Positions 1 through 9,492 of a stretch of DNA of 64,000 bases are shown piece after piece (the first letter of the stretch is position 1; each line of letters starts with the position of its first letter). The notes below the pieces were generated by a model that ran no database searches, was not told where the DNA came from, and saw nothing but the letters and a program-made list of their open reading frames with translations. The stretch lies in contig OW818688.1 in NCBI GenBank assembly GCA_942493265.1, positions 3,410,001 to 3,474,000 of the forward strand. Reading direction: 5' to 3'. This DNA comes from UBA12481 sp942493265 (GTDB lineage Bacteria > Bacteroidota > Bacteroidia > Bacteroidales > UBA12481). The position numbers were made by a program, and so were the translations under genes.

Positions 1-1093
1 CCGTGATCAGGTAAAAAGTTGCATGAATAAGGGAATCAGTCACCCCGATGGTTTTTTAACCTGGTGGGATACCAGCGGTCATAAACAGATGCTTGCTTCT
101 GAAAGTCTGGGTTCATCCATGCGCATCATGACCATCCATAAAGCAAAAGGCTTATCGGCTCCGGTGATCATAATTCCTTATTGCAACTGGGATTTTAACC
201 ACAGTGCCGCCCGTGCTCCCTGGCTTTGGGTGCCTACCGCAGGAACACCGTTTGATCAGGTTGCAATGATCCCGGTACGCTATGATTCCTCACTCGAACA
301 CTCATTTTTTGCAGAAAGTTATGTGAACGAAAAGATCGACTCCTATCTTGATAATCTCAATCTTTTATATGTTGCCTTTACCCGGGCTATTGACATTCTG
401 ATTGTTTTTTGTCCGTATGGTAAAGGTTTTAAAACCGTTGCAGAGGCCTTGTATGCCAATCTGAACGATATGCTGGATGAAAACAGAATCTTTGCCATGG
501 GGGATCCGGACTTTAAAAAGGCAGGAACTCCGGTGTCCGGTTCTCAGGAAATCCATCTGAAAACACCTATGATATCGGGCAAGCTGAAAGCCCGCATATC
601 CCATCGCATTGATGACGACCTGGAAACAACCCGGTTTGGTAAAAATGTTCATCATATCCTGGAAACTGTTCAGTCAGCGGGCGACCTGCCCGCGAGTATC
701 AGCCGTTCCGTGCGGGCCGGATTCTTTACACCGGAGGAAGCAGTGGCCGTTGAAGCAAGGTTAACTCAGCTGTTCGATAATCCAATCATTGAGGATTGGT
801 TCTCAGGTAACTGGGAAATTCTGAACGAGGCAGGAATCCTGGTTCCCGGATACGGGGAGAAGCGGCCCGACAGGGTCATGATCCGTGAGGGCGAAGTGGT
901 GGTGATCGACTATAAAACCGGTATACCTGTGCCAAAGCACAGAGAGCAGGTTGAATCCTATATGAAACTCATTTCAGCCATGGGATACCAACAGGTTAAA
1001 GGATTCTTACTCTATTTAGATACTGTGCAGCTAACAGAGGTCAGATCCCCAGCAAACTCCGTTCAGCCTGACCTGTGGAATCAAGCAATTTGA
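1..1093 (+). CDS. addA: AddA-type helicase-nuclease, C-terminal part (5' end outside window)
   Basis: This is the C-terminal portion of a UvrD/Rep-superfamily helicase fused to a RecB-type nuclease, the AddA subunit of the AddAB double-strand-break end-processing enzyme. The frame is open to the window edge, so the gene starts upstream. Helicase motif V (MTIHKAKGL) and motif VI (LLYVAFTRA) are followed by the nuclease domain, with its upstream histidine (GKNVHHILE) and the catalytic core RPDRV...VVVIDYKTG, then the QVESY segment. The gene converges with sucB and overlaps it by 53 bp. The partner addB lies about 4 kb downstream on the same strand, beyond the inverted sucAB pair. Assignment to AddA rather than another UvrD nuclease is inference from the motif order and the nearby addB. 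Confidence 0.85.
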   Translation, partial: RDQVKSCMNKGISHPDGFLTWWDTSGHKQMLASESLGSSMRIMTIHKAKGLSAPVIIIPYCNWDFNHSAARAPWLWVPTAGTPFDQVAMIPVRYDSSLEHSFFAESYVNEKIDSYLDNLNLLYVAFTRAIDILIVFCPYGKGFKTVAEALYANLNDMLDENRIFAMGDPDFKKAGTPVSGSQEIHLKTPMISGKLKARISHRIDDDLETTRFGKNVHHILETVQSAGDLPASISRSVRAGFFTPEEAVAVEARLTQLFDNPIIEDWFSGNWEILNEAGILVPGYGEKRPDRVMIREGEVVVIDYKTGIPVPKHREQVESYMKLISAMGYQQVKGFLLYLDTVQLTEVRSPANSVQPDLWNQAI

Positions 1094-2270
1094 CCGGGTT
1101 TTCGATCAGTTCCTTTATCGTTTTCAAAAATCCCACAGAATCTTTTCCGTCAATCAGCCTATGGTCATAGGATAGTGCCACGTACATCATGGGACGTATA
1201 ACTACCTGACCGTTAAATGCAACCGGACGGTCCACAATGTTGTGCATCCCGAGTATCGCTGATTGGGGTGGATTCAGAATCGGGGTGGATAGGAGTGATC
1301 CGAACGTTCCGCCGTTGGTGATGCTGAATGTGCCCCCCTGTAATTCTTCAATGGATATCTTGTTGTTTTTTGCCCTGGAGGCCATCAGTGCGATTCCCTG
1401 TTCTATCTGGGCGAGAGAAAGTGCCTGAACATCACGTAACACAGGAACCATAAGTCCTTTGGGTGTTTGCACGGCGATTCCGATATCGCTGTAATTGAAT
1501 GAAATGATATCATTTCCTTCCAATTGTGTGTTAACCTGTGGGTAGGCAGCCAAGGCGCGGCTGGCTGCGAGGGTAAAGAATGACATGAAACCCAGCTTGA
1601 TCTTGTACCTTTCTTCAAAAGCAGCTTTATACCGGTTCCTCAGATCGACCACCGCAGTCATGTCAATTTCATTGAAAGTGGTAAGCATGGCGGTTTCATT
1701 TTTAACCGCCACCAGTCGCTGGCTAAGTTTCTCACGCAACAGGCTCATGGTTTTTCGCTCCTGCCGACGTTCTCCGGATACCGGCGTTAAAACTGCCGAA
1801 GTCTGGATTTCAGCTGACGGAAGGCCACCCGCTATTACCTTATTGACATCTTCCTTGGTAATCCTGCGCAGTCCGCTGATAATATCTTCAACTGACAGAT
1901 TGTATTCCTGCATGATCTCACGTGCAACCGGGGTAACACGTATGGAAGTATGGGTAACTGGCGAAACTGTTTCTGCAGCTGCAGGAACTATAGTTTTATC
2001 TGCCGCAGGTGCCGGTTTGGCTGCTGGTTGTGCAACGGCAGAAGTATCGATCCTTGCAATGATACTGCCCACCGCAACCCTCGTCCCGTTTGGAAAAAGT
2101 ATCTCAATGGTACCGCTTTCAGGAGCACTGGCGGTCAGACTTGCTTTTTCGCTTTCAAGAGACACAACTTCCTGATCCCGTTCAACGAAAGATCCTGTTT
2201 CAACCAGCCAGCTGCCAATCTCAACTTCGGAGATGGATTCGCCTGGGGTGGGGACTTTAATTTCTATCAT
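1041..2270 (-). CDS. sucB: 2-oxoglutarate dehydrogenase E2 (dihydrolipoyl succinyltransferase)
   Basis: E2 core of the 2-oxoglutarate dehydrogenase complex, which transfers the succinyl group from lipoamide to CoA in the TCA cycle. The 409-residue protein has an N-terminal lipoyl domain with the lipoylated lysine in ESEKASLT, an Ala/Pro-rich linker, a peripheral-subunit-binding segment (VTPVAREIMQEYNL), a second linker, and the catalytic acyltransferase domain ending in HRLIDGKDSVGFL with the HxxxDG active site. Its ATG overlaps the sucA stop by 4 nt (ATGA), indicating translational coupling. No E3 (lpd) gene lies in the window. Its 3' end overlaps the convergent addA reading frame. Confidence 0.95.
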   Translation of the reverse strand: MIEIKVPTPGESISEVEIGSWLVETGSFVERDQEVVSLESEKASLTASAPESGTIEILFPNGTRVAVGSIIARIDTSAVAQPAAKPAPAADKTIVPAAAETVSPVTHTSIRVTPVAREIMQEYNLSVEDIISGLRRITKEDVNKVIAGGLPSAEIQTSAVLTPVSGERRQERKTMSLLREKLSQRLVAVKNETAMLTTFNEIDMTAVVDLRNRYKAAFEERYKIKLGFMSFFTLAASRALAAYPQVNTQLEGNDIISFNYSDIGIAVQTPKGLMVPVLRDVQALSLAQIEQGIALMASRAKNNKISIEELQGGTFSITNGGTFGSLLSTPILNPPQSAILGMHNIVDRPVAFNGQVVIRPMMYVALSYDHRLIDGKDSVGFLKTIKELIENPVKLLDSTGQAERSLLGI

Positions 2271-5068
2271 AAGTATTCAAATTCTTTTAATATCTCCATT
2301 CTCGACTTGCCCTCAACACATTGCAATCCGCAGTATTTGTTTTTCAGGGCACAGGTACATTTCCTGAAAACTTTATCAACCAGCTCCTGCTGGGTGATCT
2401 GATGAATCCGGTTCAGTCCGGCGGCCGGCGATCCGCTGGCTCTGCGGCAAACCGGGATCCAGTTGACGTATGGAACCTCATTATGTATAAAGCGCCATGC
2501 TCCCATGTTTTCAGGCTCTTCCTGAACCCAGATATGCAAAAGGGCATTCGGATATTTCTTGAGTATTGCCCGGAACCGCTCATGCGGAAACGGGAACATC
2601 TGTTCAATACGGATAAGGGCGATATCGCTGGCTTCCCATTCTCTCTTCGGTTTCAGAAGATCATAGTACATCTTGCCCCAGCAAAATACAATTCTTTTAA
2701 CCTGTTCGGGATCAGTTTTGGGATCGTCAATGATCTCCTGAAAACTGCCGGTGCTGAGTTCATCCATTGTGGAAACACAATCAGGATGGCGCAACAGGCT
2801 CTTCGGCGTGAATACAACCAATGGAATCCGAAATGGCCTGATCATCTGCCTCCTTAATAAATGGAACAGGTTGGCGGGATTTGACGGATTCACTATGGTC
2901 ATGTTGAAACTTGCGGCCAGGGTGAGAAAACGTTCAATCCTGGCACTCGAATGTTCGGGTCCCTGGCCTTCATATCCGTGCGGCAGATATAAAACGATTC
3001 CATTTTGTAATCCCCACTTTTCTTCGGCCGAACTGATGTACTGATCAAAAATGACCTGGGCATTGTTGGCGAAATCACCAAACTGGGCCTCCCAAACAAC
3101 CAGGGATTCCGGATAAGCCAGTGCATATCCGTACTCAAATCCCAAGACTCCGTACTCGGAAAGGATGGAGTTTCGAATGGAGAACTCAGCCTGCTTGTCC
3201 GATATATTCTTTAATGGAAAATATTTTTCTCCGGTATCTTCCTGAATCAGAGCAGCATGGCGGTGGGCAAAAGTTCCTCTTTCACTATCCTGACCCGAAA
3301 CCCTCACCGGAGTTCCCTTGTCAACAAGACTGGCATAGGCGAGAAGTTCCGCCAGGGCCCAATCCAGACGATCCTCATTGATGGCCTGTATCCTGGCTTC
3401 AACGATCCGGTGGACTTTCTGGAAAAACTTAAGGTTCTCCGGCAAATGATTAATCTTTGCAGCTAATTCCAGTAATCTTTTTTTAGGAAAAGAGGTGTTA
3501 ATGGTAGTGAAGATCTCTTTTGGCGTAGCATGATGAAATTTGACCCAATCCTCATGAAGGAATGGTTTTATGGTTGCTTTCTCCTCCGGGAGGATCGAAT
3601 CATAGCAGGTATCCAGACTATGGTCGAATTCTTTGATAATCGTATCACGCTGATCTTGAGTCAATACGCCTTCGTCAAGAAGTTTATCACCGTATATCTG
3701 CCTGATATCCGGATGAATCTCAATAGCCTTGTACAATAGCGGTTGTGTGAACCGGGGTTCATCTCCTTCATTGTGACCATATTTCCGATAACCCAGAATA
3801 TCGATGAAAATATCCTGGGCAAACTCCTGCCTGAATTCCATGGCAAGATTTACAACATAGATAAGTGCCTCAACATCATCTCCATTGACATGAAAAATCG
3901 GCGATTTAACCACTTTTGCAATATCGGTGCAATAGGTGCTCGACCGTGCTTCGAGGTAGTTTGTTGTGAAACCGACCTGGTTGTTGAGCACGAGATGAAT
4001 GGTGCCTCCGGTTTGATATCCGGGCAGCTGCGACATTTGCAAAACTTCATAAACCACACCCTGACCGGCAATGGCAGCATCGCCATGGATAATGACTGGT
4101 GTAAGCAGGGATTCATTTCCGCCAAATTCCTTTTCAATCCTTGCCCTTGAAAGTCCCACTACCAGTGGCCCAACGGTTTCCAGATGACTGGGATTGGGGA
4201 GCAGTTCCACCCGGATATCCTTACCTTTATCGGTTTTGATCAACCTATCGTAACCCAGATGATATTTAACATCACCGAGAGCAATACCTTCCTCATAATC
4301 AATGGCTTTATACTCTCTGAACATATCGGTGTAAGGCTTCTTTAAAATGTTTGCCAAAACATTCAGCCTGCCGCGGTGCGCCATTCCGATAACAAACTCC
4401 CTGACACCCAGTTCAGCACCCTTTTCAATAATCCAGTCGAGTGCAGGTATTACCGCTTCCGTACCTTCGAGGGAAAAACGCTTTTGTCCTACAAATTTTT
4501 TGTGAATGTATTTCTCAAATCCTACGGCCATATTTAGATGGTCATATATATGCAACTTTTGTTCCGGGGTGAAATTCTCCCGGTTTTGTGAAGATTCCAT
4601 CTTCTTTTGCAACCAGTCGAGAATCACCGGATTCCGGATAAACATGAATTCAGCGCCAACACTCTGGCAATAAGTTTCATCAAGATGTGCTATGATCTGA
4701 CGGAGAGTTGCCGGGCCGATACCAATGAGCTTTCCGGCCTGAAAAACCTGGTCCAGATCGGTACTGTCCAAACCGTAATTTTCGATATCCAGGGTAGGGT
4801 AGTACTTCCTTCTTTCCCTCACCGGGTTTGTTCTGGTGAACAGATGTCCTCTTTTCCGGTACCAGTCGATCAGATCTATGACCTTAAACTCCTTATCCAC
4901 CAATTCGCTTGTAATTCCTGGAAGCCCGGGCATGGCGCGTGCAAACTCAAATCCTTCAAAAAATCGTTGCCAGCTGGGCTCAACGGTGGCGGGATCGATC
5001 AGGTATTGCTGATACATCTGCTGTATTACCCCGATATCCACTTGACCCAGATAGGAATGCTTGTCCAT
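2267..5068 (-). CDS. sucA: 2-oxoglutarate dehydrogenase E1 (thiamine-diphosphate dependent)
   Basis: Decarboxylating E1 subunit of the 2-oxoglutarate dehydrogenase complex. The 933-residue length is normal for SucA. Recognisable segments are the N-terminal SYLGQVDIGVIQQMYQQYL helper region, GMAHRGRLNVLANI, the thiamine-binding GDAAIAGQGVVYE, the YGHNEGDEPRFTQP motif and the transketolase-like C-terminal half with HGYEGQGPEHSSARIERFL. Odd feature: the last ~30 residues contain CTC, then C, then C (CxC-x8-C-x3-C), with the core NKYCGLQC, followed by a charged tail. It forms an operon with sucB. A near-consensus -7 element (TAACTTTA, positions 5089-5096, minus strand) lies about 20 nt upstream of the start. 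Confidence 0.95.
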   Translation of the reverse strand: MDKHSYLGQVDIGVIQQMYQQYLIDPATVEPSWQRFFEGFEFARAMPGLPGITSELVDKEFKVIDLIDWYRKRGHLFTRTNPVRERRKYYPTLDIENYGLDSTDLDQVFQAGKLIGIGPATLRQIIAHLDETYCQSVGAEFMFIRNPVILDWLQKKMESSQNRENFTPEQKLHIYDHLNMAVGFEKYIHKKFVGQKRFSLEGTEAVIPALDWIIEKGAELGVREFVIGMAHRGRLNVLANILKKPYTDMFREYKAIDYEEGIALGDVKYHLGYDRLIKTDKGKDIRVELLPNPSHLETVGPLVVGLSRARIEKEFGGNESLLTPVIIHGDAAIAGQGVVYEVLQMSQLPGYQTGGTIHLVLNNQVGFTTNYLEARSSTYCTDIAKVVKSPIFHVNGDDVEALIYVVNLAMEFRQEFAQDIFIDILGYRKYGHNEGDEPRFTQPLLYKAIEIHPDIRQIYGDKLLDEGVLTQDQRDTIIKEFDHSLDTCYDSILPEEKATIKPFLHEDWVKFHHATPKEIFTTINTSFPKKRLLELAAKINHLPENLKFFQKVHRIVEARIQAINEDRLDWALAELLAYASLVDKGTPVRVSGQDSERGTFAHRHAALIQEDTGEKYFPLKNISDKQAEFSIRNSILSEYGVLGFEYGYALAYPESLVVWEAQFGDFANNAQVIFDQYISSAEEKWGLQNGIVLYLPHGYEGQGPEHSSARIERFLTLAASFNMTIVNPSNPANLFHLLRRQMIRPFRIPLVVFTPKSLLRHPDCVSTMDELSTGSFQEIIDDPKTDPEQVKRIVFCWGKMYYDLLKPKREWEASDIALIRIEQMFPFPHERFRAILKKYPNALLHIWVQEEPENMGAWRFIHNEVPYVNWIPVCRRASGSPAAGLNRIHQITQQELVDKVFRKCTCALKNKYCGLQCVEGKSRMEILKEFEYL

Positions 5069-5148
5069 AGCTTTTTAATAGGTTTCGCTAAAGTTAGAAA
5101 AAGGAACAATTCAAACCCCCTAATAGTTCTGGATCTGCTCAAATTCGC

Positions 5149-5156
5149 TAATTTTG
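5149..5156 (+). promoter_or_regulatory. Bacteroidota -7 promoter element for addB
   Basis: TAATTTTG is an exact match to the TAnnTTTG consensus of the Bacteroidota primary sigma factor and lies 12 nt before the ATG at 5169. Transcription would begin near 5161-5163. This argues against the in-frame TTG at 5154, which lies inside the element, and for the ATG at 5169. No clear -33 TTG box was found at 19-21 nt. Confidence 0.5.
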
Positions 5157-5168
5157 GATACCATTATC

Positions 5169-8030
5169 ATGACAAATTCATTCATTTCTTTAGTTGCAGC
5201 CGATCTTGTCCGGAATTCCGGCACCGGGCTGAAGGATCTTGCAGTGATTTTTCCAAATCGCCGGGCAGGAAACATTTTCCGACAGGAATTGGTCGGGCAG
5301 ATCTCTGCGCCCTCCTGGTCTCCGGGAATCTTCAGTATTGATGATTGGCTGGTGGGGTTGTCGGGTCTGGAAAAGGCAGGTAAACTGGTTGAATTGGCAA
5401 TGCTCTTTAAAATTATCAACAGTAAACTTTCTCATATTGATTCCTTTGGCGATTTTATTGATCTGGGCGAAACTCTTCTCACGGATTTTGATGATACCGA
5501 TAAATACCTGGCAGATCCTCTGAAGCTCTTCACCACCCTGAATGAAATAAAAAAGATCGACAGCCAGTTTGATATTGCATCGGATGAGGAACTCGTTGAG
5601 CGCATCAGGATTTTCTGGAGCAGCTTTGGTACCGGCCGGTCATCCCACCAGGAAAAGTGGTTGGAAATATGGGACCAGTTATACTCTGTTTATCAGGAAT
5701 TTAACGAGTTGCTTCTCAGCCAGGGTATGGGTACATCCGGGATGTGTTACCGTAAGGCAGCGAACGATCTTCTTCAGGGTAAAAACAATATCGGCCGATA
5801 CCGGAAAGTGGCATTTGTTGGTTTTAATATCCTCACGGCTGCCGAGGAGGCCATCTTCAGCCATCTCCGTGACAGCGGAGAAGCAACTTTTTACTGGGAT
5901 TACCACCCTTATTTTCTTGAAAGTCCGCATGAAGCCGGAAAATTTCTTCAGCAATACCTGCGGTTATTTCCGCAGGCCAAAGGATTTGAGCCGTTTCCCG
6001 AAGGAGCCTGGGATTTCTTTCAGTCCCCCGATCCCGGTGCTGTTATTACTGTGGTGCCGGTTACCTCTAATACCGGTCAGGTTCAGGCCTTATTGAATGA
6101 TATTCAAGCCCGCCCGGAAATAAACAGAGGCATCATCCTGTCGGATGAAGGTCTGTTTTCCGACCTTCTATCTTCATGGCCAGATGAGGAAATGCCGGTG
6201 AATTTCACCTCCGGATATCCGCTCCGGGATACTCAGGCCGCCGGATTTTTTGTCAGCCTTACCAGTATTCATCTGGATTTCGATAAGTCCGGAAATAATC
6301 AATCCTGTAAGTCCGGTTTGATTTTGGAATTATTAAGACATCCCTGGTCAAAGTGGTTGATTGGCGAAGATCCGGAACACTGGATTCAGCTGATTAAGAG
6401 GCGCTACCCTGAAAATGTACCGGCTGGTTACATAAATGAGGAAACCAGGCTGGCACCCCTGATCGGGTTCCTGTCCGCGAGTCCTGTTTTTCTTGACCAT
6501 CTAATCAGGATCGGGAAGCGGTTTGCTGATTATGAAACATTGTACAATCACCTGGAGGAAGCGGCTATCGGACTGATCAGTGAGCAGGCGGTCGCCTTTC
6601 TTGAGGTGATCAGTCATTACAACCTTCAGCTGGATGCAAAGTCGCTGAATAAATTATTCTCCCAATTTATCAATACAACCAAGATTACACTCGAAACCGA
6701 TCGACATGCCTTTAATCAGGTTACCGGTATCCTCGAAACCCGTCTGATTGATTTTGAGGAAGTGTTCATACTTTCTTTTAATGAAGGCATCTGGCCTTCA
6801 AAAAGTTTGCCCGGCTCATTGATTCCCTATTCTATGCGCAGGATTTTCCATCTGCCAACGGCTGAAAACCGCGACGCGATGTATGCGTATTATTTTTACC
6901 GGCTGATTCAACGAACAAAAACACTTTATATATATTATCTCACCGGCCACATGGATGATGTGATCCGGTCGGGCGAGAAAAGCAGGTATATCACGCAGCT
7001 GCAATATGAATTTCCGAAGAATATCGAATTCCGACTGGAGCCGCCGGCCCGTGTTGGAGAAAAGGCAAAGCCGGTAATCATCCACAAAACGAAACCGGTC
7101 AGGGATCAGCTGGATCGATATCTTGCCGGGCATCCAAAGGGCAGATCATTGTCGCCCAGCGCAATAAATGAATACATGGAGTGCAGTCTGCGATTTGCAC
7201 TGAAAAGGATTTTTGAATTCAGGGAACCCGATGAAATTGCCTATGCCTCAGAGCCCAAAGGCTTTGGAATTCTTATACACCAGGTTATGAATCGTTTGTA
7301 CCAGGAATTTGTCGGAACTGAGCAAGGTCCCGATGCTGCCTGGCTGCGGAACACAATTAAAGAACAGGACAGGCTAGCTGAAGTTATCCGTGAAGAGTAT
7401 CACGTTGTATTGAAGGATACGGAAACGGGAAGTCCCGGCGGCAAAGATTTGCTTGCCATGGAAGTCGTCAGGCAGTTTCTGAATAAAATTCTGGAGTTCG
7501 ACCTGCAGAATATCCCCTTTGGGATTATCGGGCTGGAAAAAAAGTTCCGGTTGGAATTTCCCATTGAGTCTGAGGGGCATCAGGTCAGGGTAAGCCTGAA
7601 TGGAATTATTGACCGTATCGACGAGATACCGGAAGGAATTCGGATAATCGATTATAAAACAGGCAACTGTGATCTTAATGCAAAAAGTATTGAGGATCTG
7701 TTCACCCGGGATGCCGTAAAAAGGCCGAAGGAAGTTTTTCAGGTTTTGTTGTATTGTGAGTTATTTCTCAGCGAGAATGCTCTGGATAAGGATTTGATCC
7801 CCTGTTTGTTCCGGCTTGGACGGTTCAGATCGGGCGATAATGAGCACCGGATTAAAATTGCGGGTTCCGAAATCCTGTTTTCACCCGTCCGGGATGAATT
7901 CACCAGGGGTTTTAAAACAATTCTGGAGGATCTTTTTAACCCGGATATTCCGTTTGTTCAAACCGAGGATGAACAGGCATGCCGGTATTGTCCGTTTACC
8001 GGTATCTGTTCACGGGAGAGTTATTCCTGA
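5169..8030 (+). CDS. addB: AddB-type subunit with iron-sulfur PD-(D/E)XK nuclease domain
   Basis: 953-residue AddB-like subunit of the AddAB helicase-nuclease that resects broken DNA ends. The N-terminus has the PNRRAGNIFRQEL segment at the Walker A position of the family. A central helicase-like region contains EVFILSFNEGIWPSKSLPG. The C-terminal nuclease domain has LNGIIDRIDEI...IRIIDYKTG. The first cysteine (MECSLRFALKR) lies before the nuclease core and the CRYCPFTGIC cluster after it, the arrangement of the AddB 4Fe-4S nuclease clasp. ATG 5169 was chosen over a TTG 15 nt upstream because of the promoter position. The 3' end overlaps convergent trmD by 10 bp. The separation from addA by sucAB is unusual for an operon partner. 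Confidence 0.85.
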   Translation: MTNSFISLVAADLVRNSGTGLKDLAVIFPNRRAGNIFRQELVGQISAPSWSPGIFSIDDWLVGLSGLEKAGKLVELAMLFKIINSKLSHIDSFGDFIDLGETLLTDFDDTDKYLADPLKLFTTLNEIKKIDSQFDIASDEELVERIRIFWSSFGTGRSSHQEKWLEIWDQLYSVYQEFNELLLSQGMGTSGMCYRKAANDLLQGKNNIGRYRKVAFVGFNILTAAEEAIFSHLRDSGEATFYWDYHPYFLESPHEAGKFLQQYLRLFPQAKGFEPFPEGAWDFFQSPDPGAVITVVPVTSNTGQVQALLNDIQARPEINRGIILSDEGLFSDLLSSWPDEEMPVNFTSGYPLRDTQAAGFFVSLTSIHLDFDKSGNNQSCKSGLILELLRHPWSKWLIGEDPEHWIQLIKRRYPENVPAGYINEETRLAPLIGFLSASPVFLDHLIRIGKRFADYETLYNHLEEAAIGLISEQAVAFLEVISHYNLQLDAKSLNKLFSQFINTTKITLETDRHAFNQVTGILETRLIDFEEVFILSFNEGIWPSKSLPGSLIPYSMRRIFHLPTAENRDAMYAYYFYRLIQRTKTLYIYYLTGHMDDVIRSGEKSRYITQLQYEFPKNIEFRLEPPARVGEKAKPVIIHKTKPVRDQLDRYLAGHPKGRSLSPSAINEYMECSLRFALKRIFEFREPDEIAYASEPKGFGILIHQVMNRLYQEFVGTEQGPDAAWLRNTIKEQDRLAEVIREEYHVVLKDTETGSPGGKDLLAMEVVRQFLNKILEFDLQNIPFGIIGLEKKFRLEFPIESEGHQVRVSLNGIIDRIDEIPEGIRIIDYKTGNCDLNAKSIEDLFTRDAVKRPKEVFQVLLYCELFLSENALDKDLIPCLFRLGRFRSGDNEHRIKIAGSEILFSPVRDEFTRGFKTILEDLFNPDIPFVQTEDEQACRYCPFTGICSRESYS

Positions 8031-8698
8031 AGAAGGCCCGGTCTTAAGCGCCGTGTTCTTTCAATTGCCTGGTCCATTTTCCATTCCTCAATTTCACGGT
8101 CATTTCCGGATAGCAGTATATCCGGAACCTTCCAGCCTTTATATTCGGCCGGACGCGTATAGAGAGGCGGGGCCAGGAGATTGTCCTGAAAAGAATCCGT
8201 TAAGGCCGATTCTTCATCGGAAATCGCACCCGGCAGCAATCTCACAACGGCATCCACTATTACTGCCGCAGCAAGTTCACCTCCGGTAAGCACATAATCA
8301 CCGATGGAGATTTCACGGGTAACCAGATGATCCCTTACCCGCTGATCAACACCCTTGTAATGCCCGCACAGTATGATCAGATTATTCATGCAGGATAAAC
8401 GGTTGGCAAGCTTTTGCGAGAAAAGCTCACCATCAGGTGAGGTATAGATGATTTCATCATAACCGGTTTTTGATTTCAGATCCGCCAGTGCCAGATCAAT
8501 GGGTTCAACCATCATGACCATTCCGCCGCCGCCTGAAAACGGGTAATCATCAATGGTTTTGTGCTTATCGAACGAATAATCGCGCAGGTTGTGGATGTAG
8601 ATTTCAACCAATCCTTTCTGACGGGCACGTTTTATTATGGAATGATCAAGCGGACCTGTCAAAAGATCCGGTATGGCAGTTATGATATCTATACGCAT
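8021..8698 (-). CDS. trmD: tRNA (guanine-N1)-methyltransferase
   Basis: SPOUT-class methyltransferase that places m1G at position 37 of tRNAs with a G36, preventing frameshifting. The 225-residue protein begins MRIDIITAIPDLL, carries SGGGGMVMMVEP, the GHYKGVDQRV segment, and the AdoMet-binding trefoil-knot signature SIGDYVLTGGELAA, and ends with the C-terminal helical region including RPAEYKGWKVPDILLSG. Length is typical. It stands alone here, convergent with addB rather than in the rpsP-rimM-trmD-rplS operon of many other bacteria. Confidence 0.95.
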   Translation of the reverse strand: MRIDIITAIPDLLTGPLDHSIIKRARQKGLVEIYIHNLRDYSFDKHKTIDDYPFSGGGGMVMMVEPIDLALADLKSKTGYDEIIYTSPDGELFSQKLANRLSCMNNLIILCGHYKGVDQRVRDHLVTREISIGDYVLTGGELAAAVIVDAVVRLLPGAISDEESALTDSFQDNLLAPPLYTRPAEYKGWKVPDILLSGNDREIEEWKMDQAIERTRRLRPGLLQE

Positions 8699-8812
8699 AA
8701 TGAAATGAATTCATGGCAAATATAGTGGTTTGAACGGTGAAGTTAAAATCGAAAATCGGCCAATATGACATAAGTGTTAATGATAAAATGACAATGTGAC
8801 AGAAACTTTCAA

Positions 8813-8846
8813 TTGGAATATCATTTGAATGCTTACGGTATAATTG
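8813..8846 (+). promoter_or_regulatory. putative promoter of the small heat-shock gene
   Basis: TTGG (from 8813) and TATAATTG (8839-8846) are spaced by about 20 nt, the spacing expected for Bacteroidota -33/-7 elements. TATAATTG differs from TAnnTTTG at one position. No inverted repeat of CIRCE type is seen nearby. Confidence 0.35.
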
Positions 8847-8866
8847 AATTTATAAACATTAAAAAT

Positions 8867-8871
8867 AGGAG
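8867..8871 (+). promoter_or_regulatory. Shine-Dalgarno-like site before hsp20
   Basis: AGGAG lies 9 nt before the ATG at 8881. It stands out because most starts in this window show no such site. Confidence 0.45.
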
Positions 8872-8880
8872 AATTGAACA

Positions 8881-9327
8881 ATGACAATGGTAAGATTTAA
8901 CAGCAGAAATTGCAGTCCGGCCCGGTCGGAATACCCCACTTCGCAGAATCTGATGAACCGGTTTTGGAATGATTTTGAAAATGGCCACAGGGAACGCCAG
9001 GTTCCGTCGGCCAATATTGTTGAAACATCCGAAGGTTTCCGGATTGAGCTGTCGGCACCCGGATTCTCAAAGGAAGATTTCAAAATAAAACTTGAGGACC
9101 AGATACTTACTATTTCCGGTGAAAAGTCAGCCGCCGGGGAATCGAATGAGGAGCGGTATCTGCGCAAAGAATTCAGCAATGCTGCTTTCAGCCGCAGTTT
9201 CCGTTTGTCAAACTGGGTTGATTCGTCCAGTATAACTGCAAAAGTTGAAAACGGCATCCTTTTGGTCACTATTCCGAAGGTTGAGGAAGCAAAAGCAAAA
9301 CCTGCAACGGAAATTGTGATAGACTGA
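8881..9327 (+). CDS. Hsp20/alpha-crystallin family small heat-shock protein
   Basis: ATP-independent holdase chaperone of 148 residues. The alpha-crystallin domain runs from about residue 40 to 135: VPSANIVETSEGFRIELSAPGF, then DFKIKLEDQILTISGEK, EERYLRKEF and the closing AKVENGILLVTIPKVE with the conserved NGxLxxxxPK motif. It is monocistronic, with its own promoter and a strong terminator directly downstream. The AGGAG site before the start suggests efficient translation. Confidence 0.95.
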   Translation: MTMVRFNSRNCSPARSEYPTSQNLMNRFWNDFENGHRERQVPSANIVETSEGFRIELSAPGFSKEDFKIKLEDQILTISGEKSAAGESNEERYLRKEFSNAAFSRSFRLSNWVDSSSITAKVENGILLVTIPKVEEAKAKPATEIVID

Positions 9328-9347
9328 TACAAAAGAATCTGTTAATG

Positions 9348-9378
9348 AAAGCCATCTCTCTAAAGGGATGGCTTTTTT
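9348..9378 (+). terminator. rho-independent terminator after hsp20
   Basis: A 12-bp stem (9348-9359 with 9364-9375, one wobble pair) closes the 4-nt loop CTAA and runs into a T-tract at 9373-9378. Confidence 0.85.
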
Positions 9379-9392
9379 AATAAAAAATATGG

Positions 9393-9400
9393 TATTTTTG
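9393..9400 (+). promoter_or_regulatory. -7 promoter element for the DUF349 gene
   Basis: TATTTTTG, an exact TAnnTTTG match, lies between the hsp20 terminator and the DUF349 start. It implies a 5' leader of roughly 85 nt that contains a small GGAC/GTCC hairpin. No clear -33 box was seen. Confidence 0.4.
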
Positions 9401-9492
9401 TCCGAATGTGAACGTCTGGACGGATGTCCGGTTTTCTGTTCGTTTGAACAACTTAGCAGTGCTGAGGTATAGTAGGATTAAAAACTATTGTT

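Noticed and set aside
1585..2175. Plus-strand 196-codon frame inside sucB
   Set aside because: Antisense shadow of a clear sucB coding region; no recognisable motif or start context.
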